Source: Rhodosorus marinus
Lineage: Eukaryota > Rhodophyta > Stylonematophyceae > Stylonematales > Stylonemataceae
Reading direction: 5' to 3'
Length of the DNA: 64,000 nt
Assembly (NCBI GenBank): GCA_029953675.1
Contig: JAMWBK010000010.1
Location: 558,001 to 622,000, forward strand
The position numbers were made by a program, and so were the translations under genes. Of this stretch, positions 32,799 through 43,806 are shown one piece after another (position 1 is the first letter of the stretch; each line of letters begins with the position of its first letter). Below the pieces are notes generated by a model, which saw nothing but the letters and a program-made list of their open reading frames with translations, had not been told where the DNA came from and searched no databases.

Positions 32799-33773
32799 GT
32801 CGTTGAATCTCTAGCGTTCAAACATTCCTTTCTAGTTGGACGCGCGTCATCACCGCGGCTTGTTTCTCGCCTCAGGGTAGGGGCTCCGGATGAACGGATG
32901 ATAATATCCGATGCGCACCCACGCGCACCTTCGTGCACTATCCCCAACTATCATTGCAAGAAGCCTTGCTCCATTCATAACTTTCTTTGATGTTTTTATA
33001 TGTGGGATTCCTCCTGGTCGAAGTGTTGACCCCTTGATTCCCATTTCAATGTGAGAGTCTTCGTATGTTGCCCAGAAATAGATACAGAATTCTGATCCCC
33101 AAAATCCTCTCAACAACTCTCCTGAAAACCCGTTTCCTGACAAGACGGGGGCAATAAAACACACTTCCCCCCCTCCTCTCTTCTCCATACCAGCAAACAA
33201 ATTGTTCTAATTTTATTTTATTTTATATTTTATGTCCGTTACTTATTGATGTTGTTTTTATCACCCCTACCCAAACAGCGATTGAGGTCACCAGTAAAAA
33301 GGTCGCTGACAACGAGAATGGTTTTACTTGTATAGCCGAATAAATTGAATAGGACGAAGTACACTAACTGGTCCAAAACAAATCTACGCCCTTACTACTG
33401 TATTCAAAGGTAAGAGCTTTGAGGTGTATTATCTATATCAAGGATTGCCATTTCAGCTTTTGCGTTGGGAGGGGTAGTTTCTAAGACGTCTTATTGTCAT
33501 TTTTTCAATGGCATGGAGAACATATCTCAAGTTGATGGTATTGCATTCAGTGATGGGCTTTTCTGCATGTCAAACGTAATAAAACCTAACAGTCCTCGTG
33601 TTTTCGTATATCTGTACGATGATGATGAGGTTCTGGCTGAAGGCTGGAGTTGTTGTAGGTGTAGAAGAAGATAGAAGGGATATGGGAAGGACAACAAAAA
33701 GATAAAAAGCATACTTAAGATTCTGTGGTTGAGGATCCGTGGTGTTTGACTGTTCTTGAGAATCACCAGAGGA

Positions 33774-33837
33774 ATCAGAAGAGTTGATTGCTTGAAGCAA
33801 TGAGAGGATGTAACGTAAAAGATTACGCGTTTCGATA
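33774..33837 (+). repeat. 64-bp direct repeat, left copy
   Basis: Begins ATCAGAAGAGTTGATTGCTT and matches 37951-38014 with about four mismatches. The two copies bracket the decayed non-LTR retroelement. Confidence 0.8.
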
Positions 33838-34037
33838 AGCAAAAGTCTCGTTGGTGATGGATGAGCTCGATCGCGTTGAATAAACCTTGTTGTAAAGTGT
33901 GAACGATATGCTAAGATTGTCGTGCTGCTCTGTTAGGAACATTCTCTTACCCAGGAAGGAGGACAGGTCTTTTTCAACTGAAATATGAGGTAGCTTTTGA
34001 GCAAGTATATGCCCCAGGGCTACTAACTCTGCTGTGA

Positions 34038-34102
34038 ACTAAACACCAACTACTAAAAAGCTAGCTTTTTAGTAGTTGGCTTTTTAGTAGTTGGTGTTTA
34101 GT
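34038..34102. repeat. Nested palindrome and 24-bp inverted repeat
   Basis: 34046-34079 is a perfect 34-bp palindrome with no loop (half-site CCAACTACTAAAAAGCT). A further repeat of its right half extends to 34102, so 34038-34061 also pairs exactly over 24 bp with 34079-34102. Two mutually exclusive hairpins are therefore possible. Confidence 0.88.
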
Positions 34103-34297
34103 GTTTGCTGTTTGCAGACCCAGAAGCGGTTAAACCTGAGAAAGAGGGAGAGAGGAGGGTGGATTTGGATTGATAGGGCGTGTGGGGTAAGCAAAAAAAA
34201 AGGAGGAAGAGTTTGACTTAATGTATATTGAATAGCTTATGGGGTTGGGTGAAATATTCTATCTTTGTTTATGTGGAAATCCCGTCGTTGTAATTCT

Positions 34298-34327
34298 GCG
34301 TTGCCGTTGCAGGCGTTGCCGTTGCAG
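34298..34327 (+). repeat. 15-bp tandem duplication
   Basis: The unit GCGTTGCCGTTGCAG occurs twice in succession. Confidence 0.8.
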
Positions 34328-34545
34328 GCGTGTGTTGCGGCCTTGTCGTACCCTGCCATCTGAGCCTCAGATACCAGTCTTCCACATGTTCCTGATGCAG
34401 GCTCTATAGTAATTGTAGGCTCAATAACTGGCTTCGAGCCGGACAGCAACATTGGAGCATACTCCATCACGAAAACTGTGCTCTTGGCCTGGTCAAGAGT
34501 TCTGGCGAAGGAGTTGTCCTCACGGGAGATCAGAGTAAGTAACAG

Positions 34546-34759
34546 ATTCCACGCCTCCGGGATTACCCTTCGAATCACCTCCAAAGAATGCGTCCGCGAG
34601 ACGCTGTTGAACGCGTTACGGAAGTCCACCACCAAAACGCCCCAAATCCGGCCTACTGGCTCGCTCGAGCTCGATCGCATGAGTGATCAGTTCGCAACCC
34701 CCGGAAAATCCCACCCCTACCTGCCAAGGCGCCATAAAAGCGGTGACTCGCTGGCATAG
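34546..34759 (-). mobile_element. Inverted 5' fragment of non-LTR reverse transcriptase
   Basis: The minus strand reads GVLVVDFRNAFNSVSRTHSL, which is reverse transcriptase motif A, preceded by the same upstream segment as the plus-strand copy. It is a near-perfect reverse complement of about 34829-35040. Beyond about 34546 the similarity stops and unrelated sequence follows, so only a short piece is present. This piece reads through a position where the plus copy has a stop (IPEAW here). Confidence 0.72.
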
Positions 34760-34828
34760 GCGCTGGCACACCCGGGTCTCCGGCCGATCGGCATGGTCGA
34801 GAGTCTACCGAAGCTCGCCGGGAGGTGG

Positions 34829-37045
34829 CTATGCCAGCGAGTCACCGCTTTTATGGCGCCTTGGCAGGTAGGGGTGGGATTTTCCGGGGGTTGCGAACTG
34901 ATCGCTCATGGGATCGAGCTCGAGCGAGCCAGTAGGCCGGATTTGGGGCGTTTTGGTGGTTGACTTTCGTAACGCGTTCAACAGCGTCTCACGAACGCAT
35001 TCTTTGGAGGCGATTCGAAGGGTATTCCCGTAGGCATGGCCGTTTCTATCCGGTATTTACGGAGGGGGGAGCCTCCCTTACTTGACAACGCAGGGCTCTG
35101 TTTTTGCAGCACGTACTGCGGTTCAACTTGGTGATCCTTGTGGGCCTGTACTTCACGCCTGTGCCTTGCAGCTCGTGCTCCTGCGACTGGCGGCTGAGGC
35201 GCCGGATCTTCGAATCTGTGCCCACCACGACGACGTGACGTTGCTGGCCACCTCTGAGACCTTGGCTCGGGGATTGACCCAGATCGAAGCAATAGCACGT
35301 GGAGTAGGTCTGACCGTGGAACCCGAAAAATGCCGTTTCTCGCCCCGCGTGAAGTTTCGAAGGGCTCCCTGCCCTCTAGTCTCCGAGTCTTTGTTGAACG
35401 TGATGGGCTGGAGCACCATGGCGTCGGTTTGGGGAGTGACAACTTCGTGCAAGACTCCTGCGAACGAGTTTTAGCACGCCATAAGCAGCTCACTGACGCC
35501 GTTGAGTGCATACCGGACAGCATGCTACAGTCTGCATGCCTGCTTTCCCGCTTTTGTGACGCCCCCAGCTGAATTACTGGCTGCGAAGCCTTCCATCACA
35601 TTGGGGCTCGTGGATGGCAGCCAAGGCGGACGAGGCGATGCTGAGGCACTGGGTAACGCTTTTGGATGAACCCCTGGATGTTGCAGCGGCTCCTGACAGG
35701 GACCTAATTCGTGCCCAGATTTTCCTACCGTTGCGATTAGGTGGATTGGGAGTGGCCGACCGTGGACTCGTATCTTCGCCTGCGGCGGTCGCCTGCTGGG
35801 CTACCGCGCTTCGCACCTTGGTGAGTTTTCGCATGCGAAGTGCCTGCCTCTTGGCTAGCGCACTGACTAGCGAAGACCCCGCGACCCTTCCGCCACCGCT
35901 TTTGAGTATCTATGATGCTCTGCAACATGCGTTCAGTAAGTGCAACGCCGTGCCGGACGAGAATCGATCCAAGTTCCGCTCCTGGAGAGAGCTGTTATGG
36001 GGAGGCGATCGAGGACACTCCCATCGACAGAGTCCTCGCAGACGAGGGGGAAGCCAGACCCGGGTCACCTGTTCCAGATTACCCGGTTCTGAGCCGATTG
36101 TGGAGCTCGCGCACTGATGTGATTCAACATAGCCTCACCTGGGGCCAACACAGTGCCGCTCAGGCAATCTTGCTCAACTCTCCCCTCACACTGCCTACCA
36201 CCGCCGCTCGCCTCCGCGGCATGGGAGGCAACCTGTCGCACTTGTGGTTAACCACGCTGCCTTCGTTACTGGGTCACCGTCTCGATGCCTTTCAGTTCCG
36301 CTCTGCTGCACGGATCTATCTGGATTTTGCCAGTGCTCCGTGGCACTCTAATCGGCCGTCTTTCTCTCAGGGATGTGAGAGTCGGATCGATGCTTGTGGT
36401 TACCACTTCTTAGGTTCATGCGGACTGTTGAGAGGTCTTCGTACGAGGCGTCACACTCGCTTCAAGTACATTCTCAGCGAATGTTTGACTCGGGTAGGGC
36501 AAACGGGTGAGGTGGAATCGGAACTGCCCAGATCGGTCTCGGACACGGCACCGCCCCGCTGTATCGCAGATCTTCTCGTCTCCGATGCTGCCGCCAGATG
36601 ATCAGCATTTGTTGACCGCGCGACTACATGTGCTGTGGCAAGCGCCCATCTCACGGCTGCCGCCCGCCGCCGGGGAGCAGCGGCTTCGGCCCTTCGCCGC
36701 GTGAAGGAGCGACGGTATGCTGGGAGTATGGCCAGTCTGCCTCGCGCTGAGGGTCGCTCCCACCGGTTCCAGCCTTTCATTGTGGAAAGCTTTGGTCACG
36801 TGGAGAAGTCGGGTTTGGAGTGATTTCCCGGAAATGTTTTACTGAGCATCCTGTTGAATACTTGGAACTTTTGCAGCGTTTAAGTGTCCCTCTATGGCGA
36901 TATTCGAGTAGCATGCTTGCCGAGGCGCGACATAGGCGCCTGGGTTTGCACGCTTCCCTACCTAGTTCTTAGCTCCTTTTCACGCTTTGCGTAGCGCTTC
37001 AGGCTATGCCAATAAAGCCAGCCAAAGCCAATAAAGCCAGTAATC
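34829..37045 (+). mobile_element. Decayed non-LTR (LINE-like) retroelement
   Basis: Broken frames together trace one reverse transcriptase protein: APWQVGVGFSGGCELIAHG, then VDFRNAFNSVSR (motif A, frameshifted), then VQLGDPCGPVLHACALQ (motif B, 35118 on), ICAHHDDVTLLA (motif C with HHDD), LPLRLGGLGVADRG (35730) and a C-terminal CESRIDACGYHFLGSC zinc-knuckle-like motif with RRHTRF (36375 on). The end has short repeats containing GCCAATAAAGCCAG (37008 and 37027), which may be the element's 3' tail. At least one stop and several frame changes mean it is inactive. Motif order is that of LINE-type elements known from protists and fungi. Confidence 0.75.
37008..37040 (+). repeat. 14-bp motif repeated at the retroelement 3' end
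   Basis: GCCAATAAAGCCAG occurs at 37008-37021 and 37027-37040 (period 19). Each copy contains AATAAA. Confidence 0.75.
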
Positions 37046-37096
37046 CCAACTCTTGTCAGAAAAGCATGATACTATTGTAATCAGTCAGGACGACAT

Positions 37097-37346
37097 CAGT
37101 AAATTTATATCACCTCAATAGATGAATCCCCGTCAAGAAAAAGTTTCATAGAAGAAAAACAAAGCTTGGTTATCGAATCTGATAAACGATATATATCCAG
37201 CTATAAAACGAATATCCCCTTGAAAAAAAAAACAAAAAACGAAGGTATTCAATCCATATCTCAGTCAATTTATATCACCTCAGTTAACAAACCCGGTCAA
37301 GAATCATTGTTTTCATAAATCTAATAAACGATATAGATAGCTATTA
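37097..37346 (+). repeat. AT-rich direct repeat, two diverged copies
   Basis: ATTTATATCACCTCA, CCGTCAAGAA- or CCGGTCAAGAA-like and ATAAACGATATA blocks occur in the same order at 37097-37206 and 37263-37346, with different lengths between blocks. Confidence 0.65.
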
Positions 37347-37416
37347 ACTCCGTACATTTGCCTTGCCTTTTCGGTTTTTGCGTCAAAGAAGATGAAAGCC
37401 GGTTGGAGTGATGTCG

Positions 37417-37635
37417 ATGGCTGGTAGCCCGGTTGTGGTAGCCTCAGAGGGCAAAAGTCATTCAGCCAACCCCGATTTCCTTTAGAGCTCGGAGGGGGCA
37501 GCCAAGTGCATAGTTTCTGAGGCAGACAGAGGAATTTTGGGTGATACGGACAACTGGTAGCCCTGGTGGTGGTAGCCTTAGGGGGCTGAACAATCTCAGC
37601 TAAACCTGGCTTCAAGCAGAGTTCGGAGTGGGCAC
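37417..37635 (+). repeat. Diverged tandem duplication, ~134-bp period
   Basis: CTGGTAGCCCGGTTGTGGTA (about 37420) recurs as CTGGTAGCCCTGGTGGTGGT (about 37554). GAGCTCGGAGGGGGCA is followed about 136 nt later by GAGTTCGGAGTGGGCA. Confidence 0.6.
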
Positions 37636-37950
37636 CTTTGTGCCGACACTGCTGAGGTGCAGGATCTACCTGTCCGTGTTTTTTTTGATCGTGACAGCGA
37701 TATGCTCTCAACGGGTACACGTCATCCTTTCTACGGAGACTATTCCGTGGCATTCGAAAAACAACTGATTTACGCAGTGCTGAGGCCTTCATGGGGTTCG
37801 TGTTCGCGTTGGGAGCCCAGCCGGGCTCGGAGCTGGAGCCAGTCATCGACATCGCTGTCTCGCCATCCGAATTGGAGCGGGGCGCTCTCGCCTTGTGGTC
37901 CGTAGCTCATTGTCATAAGAGACTTCAGTTCGGGGAAAGCTAGCTCGATA

Positions 37951-38014
37951 ATCAGAAGAGTTGATTGCTTGAAGCAATGAGAGGATGTGACATACAAGAT
38001 TACGCGTTTCGATA
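37951..38014 (+). repeat. 64-bp direct repeat, right copy
   Basis: Partner of 33774-33837 (about 94% identical), on the far side of the retroelement. Confidence 0.8.
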
Positions 38015-38094
38015 CAGAAATCCCAACTGTTCCCAGAAGATCAAGGTTTTCTCTAGAAAATATCAGCAGGAACACGCACGAGAGGATCCGATGA

Positions 38095-38640
38095 ATGACC
38101 TCACTCTTGCCTGGCCCTGGTGGCATCCTAGCTTCACGTGGAAGCCGACCAGGTATGAACACGTGCAATTTTGCAACGAAGATAACATGCAGGATCTGCT
38201 CCTACGGACTGAGGGGTTTACCCTTCCACCAAGCAGGCTCAGACGATCTGGCCGAGCTGGTCGAAGAGGTCACCATTTACGATTCGGAGTGCGGGGCGGG
38301 TCGAGACTCTGAACGCCTTGGCCCATGGGATCACGAGTTTGTGCTACCCGCTACCAGGAGACTTCAGAATGAAGCCAGAAGGATCCAATACGTGTGGGAC
38401 ACTTCACGTGCAAGCTCACCAGATTTGAAATTTGATATGGAAGCTCGATCAGGGCCCGTGGTCATTGTGCACATGAAGGCAGAGACGCAGGCTGAGGATG
38501 ATTGGGAAATCTCACGGTCAATTCGAGGCGGGATAGTTGGCAAAGGCAGCGTCTTACATGGTTTTGGTTCTCGTGTAGTGAGTCATTTCCTTTCAGTTCG
38601 CTGGCGTGTGAACGACGGGATCAAGGGATACCCGCTCTGA
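38095..38640 (+). CDS. Uncertain ORF downstream of the retroelement
   Basis: A 181-codon open frame. The middle (LAELVEEVTIYDSECGAGRD, then DHEFVLPATRRLQNEARRIQ and YVWDTSRASSPDLKFDMEAR) looks protein-like, but no family is recognised and the first part reads poorly. It could be a remnant of a transposon protein or an exon of a gene. The start is arbitrary. Confidence 0.25.
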   Translation: MTSLLPGPGGILASRGSRPGMNTCNFATKITCRICSYGLRGLPFHQAGSDDLAELVEEVTIYDSECGAGRDSERLGPWDHEFVLPATRRLQNEARRIQYVWDTSRASSPDLKFDMEARSGPVVIVHMKAETQAEDDWEISRSIRGGIVGKGSVLHGFGSRVVSHFLSVRWRVNDGIKGYPL

Positions 38641-38887
38641 TACCATTTCCCACGCGTACTCGCTATCTGATGATCATTATTGTGAACTTGTCCCAGACAG
38701 TACCATTTAAAACAACACATTTTCGAAGAACTTCAATCTACGGCCTCTTGGCCTTGCAGTCCTTTCTCGCGCCGGTTTTTCCTTTTGCTGGCTTATGTAG
38801 GAGAAGAAAGCGGTGTAAATTTCATCTTGTTGCGCAAGCCAGCGACCATTCCAGTGGCACGGCGCCCATTGACTAAGATTTCCACAT

Positions 38888-39567
38888 TTACTTCCTGCGA
38901 ACACAGACGACAAAACGTCCGTACGCAATTCAGCTGCAGGTGCCCCTATGACGGCCTTCTCGTTTGCACAGCTTGGAGAGCAAAGCTTCTTTCCCACTTA
39001 CTTGAATTCCAAACCTCTTCGGGGACAGTTCGTTCTGACGTACGCGTCCACTGCGTCATCCATTTTCGGTTGGTACTTTCCCTTCACAAGTTCGCGATCT
39101 TTCTCATCTAAGATGGTCATCAGCTTTTGGAAATGGTCTGTGAGATCTACGATCGCCTTCTATGGAATTCAAGCCACGACATCAGTTCTTGGGGTCTCAT
39201 TGCAGGAAGAACCGCTCTAGTTTCTAAGAAGACAAGCGCAATATTGACGGTTCACTGGTCTCAATGTGCTTACTTTTATGTTCTGTTCGTCTTCAAGGAC
39301 ACAAGACCAATCCAAAGCATCTTTTATCGTGAGGTCGAAAATCTTTATGGTTTCGTCGAAATCTCGAACGAGCAAAACTGCCTTCGGGCCACTTAATGTG
39401 TTCTCAAAGTCGTTGAGGGTGTCCTCCTCTCCTAGTTCGTATACCTCTTCTTCCTCTACTTTCGGTGTTTCTGTCCACTTAATGAAACCCCTGCTCGGCA
39501 CAAACCTCTGCCTTCCCAGAATCTGCACCCTCCTTAAGTAAACGCAAACCCTCGTCAACAAGCTCAT
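38888..39567 (-). CDS. Small three-exon protein, possibly organelle-targeted
   Basis: Minus-strand exons 39567-39274, 39159-39002 and 38894-38888 join in phase (donors AAAGTAAGC and CAAGTAAGT) to give 152 aa. The N terminus MSLLTRVCVYLRRVQILGRQ is basic and lacks acidic residues, like a mitochondrial or plastid presequence. The body reads KAVLLVRDFDETIKIFDLTI, then KKAIVDLTDHFQKLMTILDE and YQPKMDDAVDAYVRTNCPRR, ending FKK. The frame stays open upstream of this Met to about 39660. The third exon is only seven nt. A different frame after its acceptor (EVNVEILVNGRRATGMVAGL) also looks protein-like, so the 3' end is unsure. Family unknown. Confidence 0.5.
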
Positions 39568-41151
39568 TCTCCAGCTCGGCACCCGCTCCCAACTCCCGTT
39601 TTTCTTAACAATTCTCGTGAAGGCTTCTATTTGTTCGTGCTCCACAGCATCTCTCCCTCTCTAACTTCACTCAGCAAAACACAAGCTCACAAAAACAAAC
39701 AAAACCCTCGCTTGATGTATCCCTTCCTCCAACGCCACAGCGTCTATTCTGCAACCCCACGCCCTAACGGAACCTCACAGAGAAGGTGGCGGTACCACCG
39801 AATGCAGCTTGAAGCTTCTACAATCTAAAGAATGCCAAAAGGCGGAGACAATTCTGGACCTCAACCGGCAAGCCTAATGCAGAGCAAGCCACCATATCTG
39901 GTGGCCACTGAACTCCTTCAAGAGGATGGTGAACGCCTACTACAAATGCGAAGCTCGAAAATCACTGTCTGGCCCCGGGGGGGTGGCTCTGTTAGGACTG
40001 TAGCGTGGTAGCCTCCTAACAGGATCCTTATTGTCTTCTCCGGTATCTACGGACTTGGCACGGGCCCTTCGAACACTCTTGTACTATCTTCGATCTTCAA
40101 AGAACAAAGTCTTCCCCCGCGTGGGACAGATTTTGACACGGCAACGAAACCCGGTGGGGTGGCGAAGTGGTCGCTGCTTGATGAGAACAGGGACGGGATA
40201 TGTTCTGGTTGTTTTCGCGCGGGCAAGACGAACTCGGTTTGCCATTGCCTCGCGATAAACAGGTTGACCACAGAAGGCTGTTTAGTGCGTTGGGCATAAC
40301 GTGGATGTTTGGATGGAGCTAGATGAAGAGAAAGCGGACGAGGTGGATGATCACTCCTCTACTTCGAGTCACCTCGAGGTTGAACCGTTCTCAAAGTGGA
40401 TTGAGAGGTATTGGAACGTGGAGGCCAGTGGAACGGAACTCTGGCTGCAGGGATGTCGAGAGTGTACGCTGTGCTTTACCAGATCGTCAGAACCTAGAGC
40501 ATCGACCTGCCTATTGAGCAGCGCGTGAACAATGAAGGTCATCGAGATCCCAAGAGAGTCCGGACTCTATCATTATCGTTCAGATTTAGCGCGAGCTAGG
40601 TGACCGGAGGACACGCCAGCAGGCCTAAAGAGTTGTTTTTTGTTCTCTGGCGATTGTTTACAGCTGAATTCCATGCTACTCGGAAGACGCCAAGGAGAAA
40701 CTCGCCATGAAGTGACCAACCGAAGCTCCGAAGGCTCTCAGAGCAAAGCAGTGGAAAAAAAAAAGTGGCAAGGGGCAAAGGAATGACAAGCTACTTTTTT
40801 CAACCCGTGAATGGCGCGCGCAGCGAGCATCGACCTGGATCCTTCGCTTTCTAGATGCTCTGGTCAACGAACAGCAAATAGTTCCACTTCGCTTCTTAGC
40901 GAGCTTGCTAATATGCAGCTCAACAAGCTTGTTCATCTCCCTGTCCCAATCAATGACCTAGTGAAATCCTAGCGTTGACGGATCCTTGCAACTTTCAGGA
41001 CGACCTCAGAATACAGGTTCATTCTACGTTGCTGCATCCGCCTAGGGCCATATGCAAATGACCAAATCTCCCTGGCGGTTCATGCAAACCAATTGTCTCT
41101 GAACGGCAAGGGTTCTAGATCCTCTTCATCCAAACCCCTGGGACGGTCTTC
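39568..41151. other. Intergenic region
   Basis: Only short ORFs. One at 40301-40528 starts MDVWMELDEEKADEVDDHSS but resembles no family I know. No supported gene. Confidence 0.4.
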
Positions 41152-42317
41152 TTATGCCGGCTTCTTCAACATGAGATACTCTTCTTGTCCGATCATAACC
41201 ACTCTAATGTGCTCCCTCAGCATTTCAATGTCCGCCACCGTAAACCAGTCAGGTCTGTTCACATCTTTCTTTTCTTGGAGTGCCTTCGGCGTGTCTTGGA
41301 GGAAGGAAATGATATACTGGAGAATGTAGAGCCCACAGTCGAACTCGTTGCTCTGAGATGGAACTCTTGGTATCCACGCAGTCATCCTGGAGAAGTCTGG
41401 AGCCGTGAAATCCGGTTTGCCAGCGAATTTGCTCTCATATTCCTCTGCCAAATACGCCTTCAACGCGACGGCATAAGACGACGCTACTGGACTAGTCCTC
41501 AGGGAGTCGTAGATCAACATCATTGGCCTATCTTCTGGATTGTTCTGGTCCTTCTTCCACCCGGGAAGCTTTCCACAGTTGCAGATAACGATCAACGTCC
41601 AGTGAGAGTTTCTGCATATTGGAACGAAAATGTATTTTTTGGTGAACAAGTCCACCTCTTGTGTCCATCGTTTCACGTTCTTGTGGTGGATGACCTGTGG
41701 CACAATATGCAGACCATTCAGTCCTTTTCCAGAGTATGGGGAGAGGTTGGTTGTTGTTGGATAGGTCTAAGAGTTGGGTGGCGACTTACCTTTGGCGACG
41801 TGAACAACAAGTTGAAGAAAAAGCTGTTGAAAAAGTAGCACTGATCTCTGAGCGACGGCGGCGTCGCGAACATTTCAATAAATTTAATATAAAAGTCGAT
41901 AACACTGTCGTTTAAATACTTCTCTGGCGCAAGGCGGTCGCGGTCCGCGGCAGTGAGTTTGATGGATCCTTTTTTCGAAGGAGGGAACTCGAACAAAACT
42001 CGGCTATCCTCAGAGGCCACTTCACCATCCGCAACGGACCCATCAGGCCCGATCTCTTTCCCTTCAACCAGCACGTCCTCTATCAAGTCAATAACAACAT
42101 CCTCCACCCTTTCTCCCGTCTTCTCCTCATCTAGTTCTATCAAACCATCCTTGACATGTTCAACGCTCGTGTTGTTCACGTCCTTGCTCATCCTACCACT
42201 TCCATTCTCGTACTTGTCCACGTCCACAATTCCGTCATTCAAGCGCTTCCTCTTCCTCCATGACTGCCGTCCCACTTCTTCAGAACCAGCACCAGAAGGA
42301 GAGTGGTCTCCAGACAT
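41152..42317 (-). CDS. ULP/SENP SUMO-specific cysteine protease
   Basis: Two exons, 42317-41790 and 41694-41152, joined in phase 0 across 95 nt, give 356 aa. The N-terminal 115 residues are charged and likely disordered, with a basic RKRKRLN stretch that could be a nuclear signal. The C48 domain starts around SIKLTAADRDRLAPEKYLND. The catalytic set is visible: His207 in NSHWTL, Asp239 in IYDSL, Gln290 and Cys296 in VPSQSNEFDCGLYIL. These enzymes mature SUMO or remove it from targets, usually in the nucleus or at its rim (established). The segment between Asp and Cys contains a modest insertion, as in Ulp2/SENP6-7 types, but the subgroup is not certain. All catalytic residues are present. Confidence 0.93.
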
Positions 42318-43806
42318 CGCTTGTTAAGGCCAGCTCGCCTTCCCCATATTCACGAAACTTTAGCCCTCTCTCAAACCCGTTTTCTTCTTCAACACAAGAT
42401 AAGCAACGAGACTCTCTCCGCTGCTTCAAAAGTTAATCAGATGCTGCAAGAAGCTGCCGAGGATGGATTCTCGGTTCCAACTGTTGTCCTTTCCTTTCCT
42501 TCAAAGGACAAGCTTCTCAAGCCTAAAAGAGGAAATCGTTGATACATACATGCCTTCTCCTGGAGAGCTGCAACTTCGAAGCTAGGTCCACATGCAACTG
42601 GCAAAATGGTTTGGCTTCGCCTCTGTGGACACATTCAGTCCGAAGGTGACCAATTGCCTCAAACAGGACAGGGGAGCTCGCCGAGCTCGGTTCTCATCTT
42701 GTACATGCGATCGAGAACCTTGCCCACCGCTTGCTTGCTGGAAGCGGCCCAGAGTCGTTGTACGATGTTCCCTGTCATCGTGAAGGGGGCTGAAGATCAT
42801 CTCAAGAAGGAACATTGTACTTCTCGCTACTCGCCTTGGCTCAGCTGAAACCTATCCGTTAAGCACTGTCCTCGATCTGGATTCAAAACGAACGACGAAC
42901 GGGGGTTTTCGCATGGCTCCTATGGTGACGAAGGCCCATATCCGGTTCAGAATCGCTAAGGGTAAGCTTGCTTTGCCGGGTTGGCCTGCACGTTTGCGGC
43001 CAGTCGGGACACTGCGAACCTCGTTTTCCATGTGTTTTTGCCATGCCGTCCATCGGCAACCACTGAAAGCAAATCGGTCTGATGGGCTTTCACGTCCTAA
43101 AAACTTGAGGATGCTGCCAGCATGTTATCAAAGTGCGTCTTTTGAATAGCTGGGGAACATGCAAGCGCCTCTTCTTGAAGACGGACTGTCGTCCCACACG
43201 CTTCCCATCCTCAGCATTCCTTGTCCGGGGCTTCTTCAGACCTTACGATGGGCAGTCGGAGGCGGGGGGGGGTGCGGGGGTGGGTCCGCCCTTTGGGGGG
43301 CGGAAGGAATCCAAACCACCTCCTTCACTATGAGCAGATTGGCAGCGTTTCTTGGGAGCACTGACTAGCCATCCAGACGTCTCTGTGGAGAACTAAAGGT
43401 GCTGCCTCAGAAGATCCTCCCGCAAAATACAAACCTGAAGCAGGTTCATCAGAAAACTTAGTCCACAATTTCCCGCGAAAATTGATTTTCGGCCAAACGT
43501 TTTTGCGGATGCATAAAATTATGATTGATTTTTTTCCCTCAAAATTTCCCGAAAATAAAAACAAAAAGAGTCATGCTCTTTTTGCGGATGCATGGCTACT
43601 TGGTATCATTCTCATTTTGGTATATTTCTATTATTTTATGATAGTGCTGGAAAATCAGGAAAAGGGATGTTGAGCTTTTGGCTTAATGAGGGGGATGGTC
43701 TTGATCGTATCAGCAGGGATGGGGGGGGGTTCGGGACGATGTAAGGGTAGTGAGCGGGTCCTTGATGACTGGGCAGTCAGAATTATCTTAGCTCTAGAAG
43801 AAGCGA
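42318..43806. other. Intergenic region
   Basis: No supported gene. It holds a G-rich tract near 43260 and an AT-rich block (43480-43660) with the small hairpin CAAAAAGAG/CTCTTTTTG near 43563 and a TTTTTGCGGATGCAT duplicate (about 43500 and 43579). Confidence 0.4.

Larger units (their letters stand above)
31841..34037. other. Intergenic region
   Basis: No supported gene. It contains a perfect hairpin (32761-32798), AT-rich sequence (33200-33480) and one copy of a 64-bp direct repeat (33774-33837). Confidence 0.45.

Noticed and set aside
42592-42848. Plus ORFs considered as a retroelement fragment
   Set aside because: No reverse transcriptase, integrase or gag motif could be identified.
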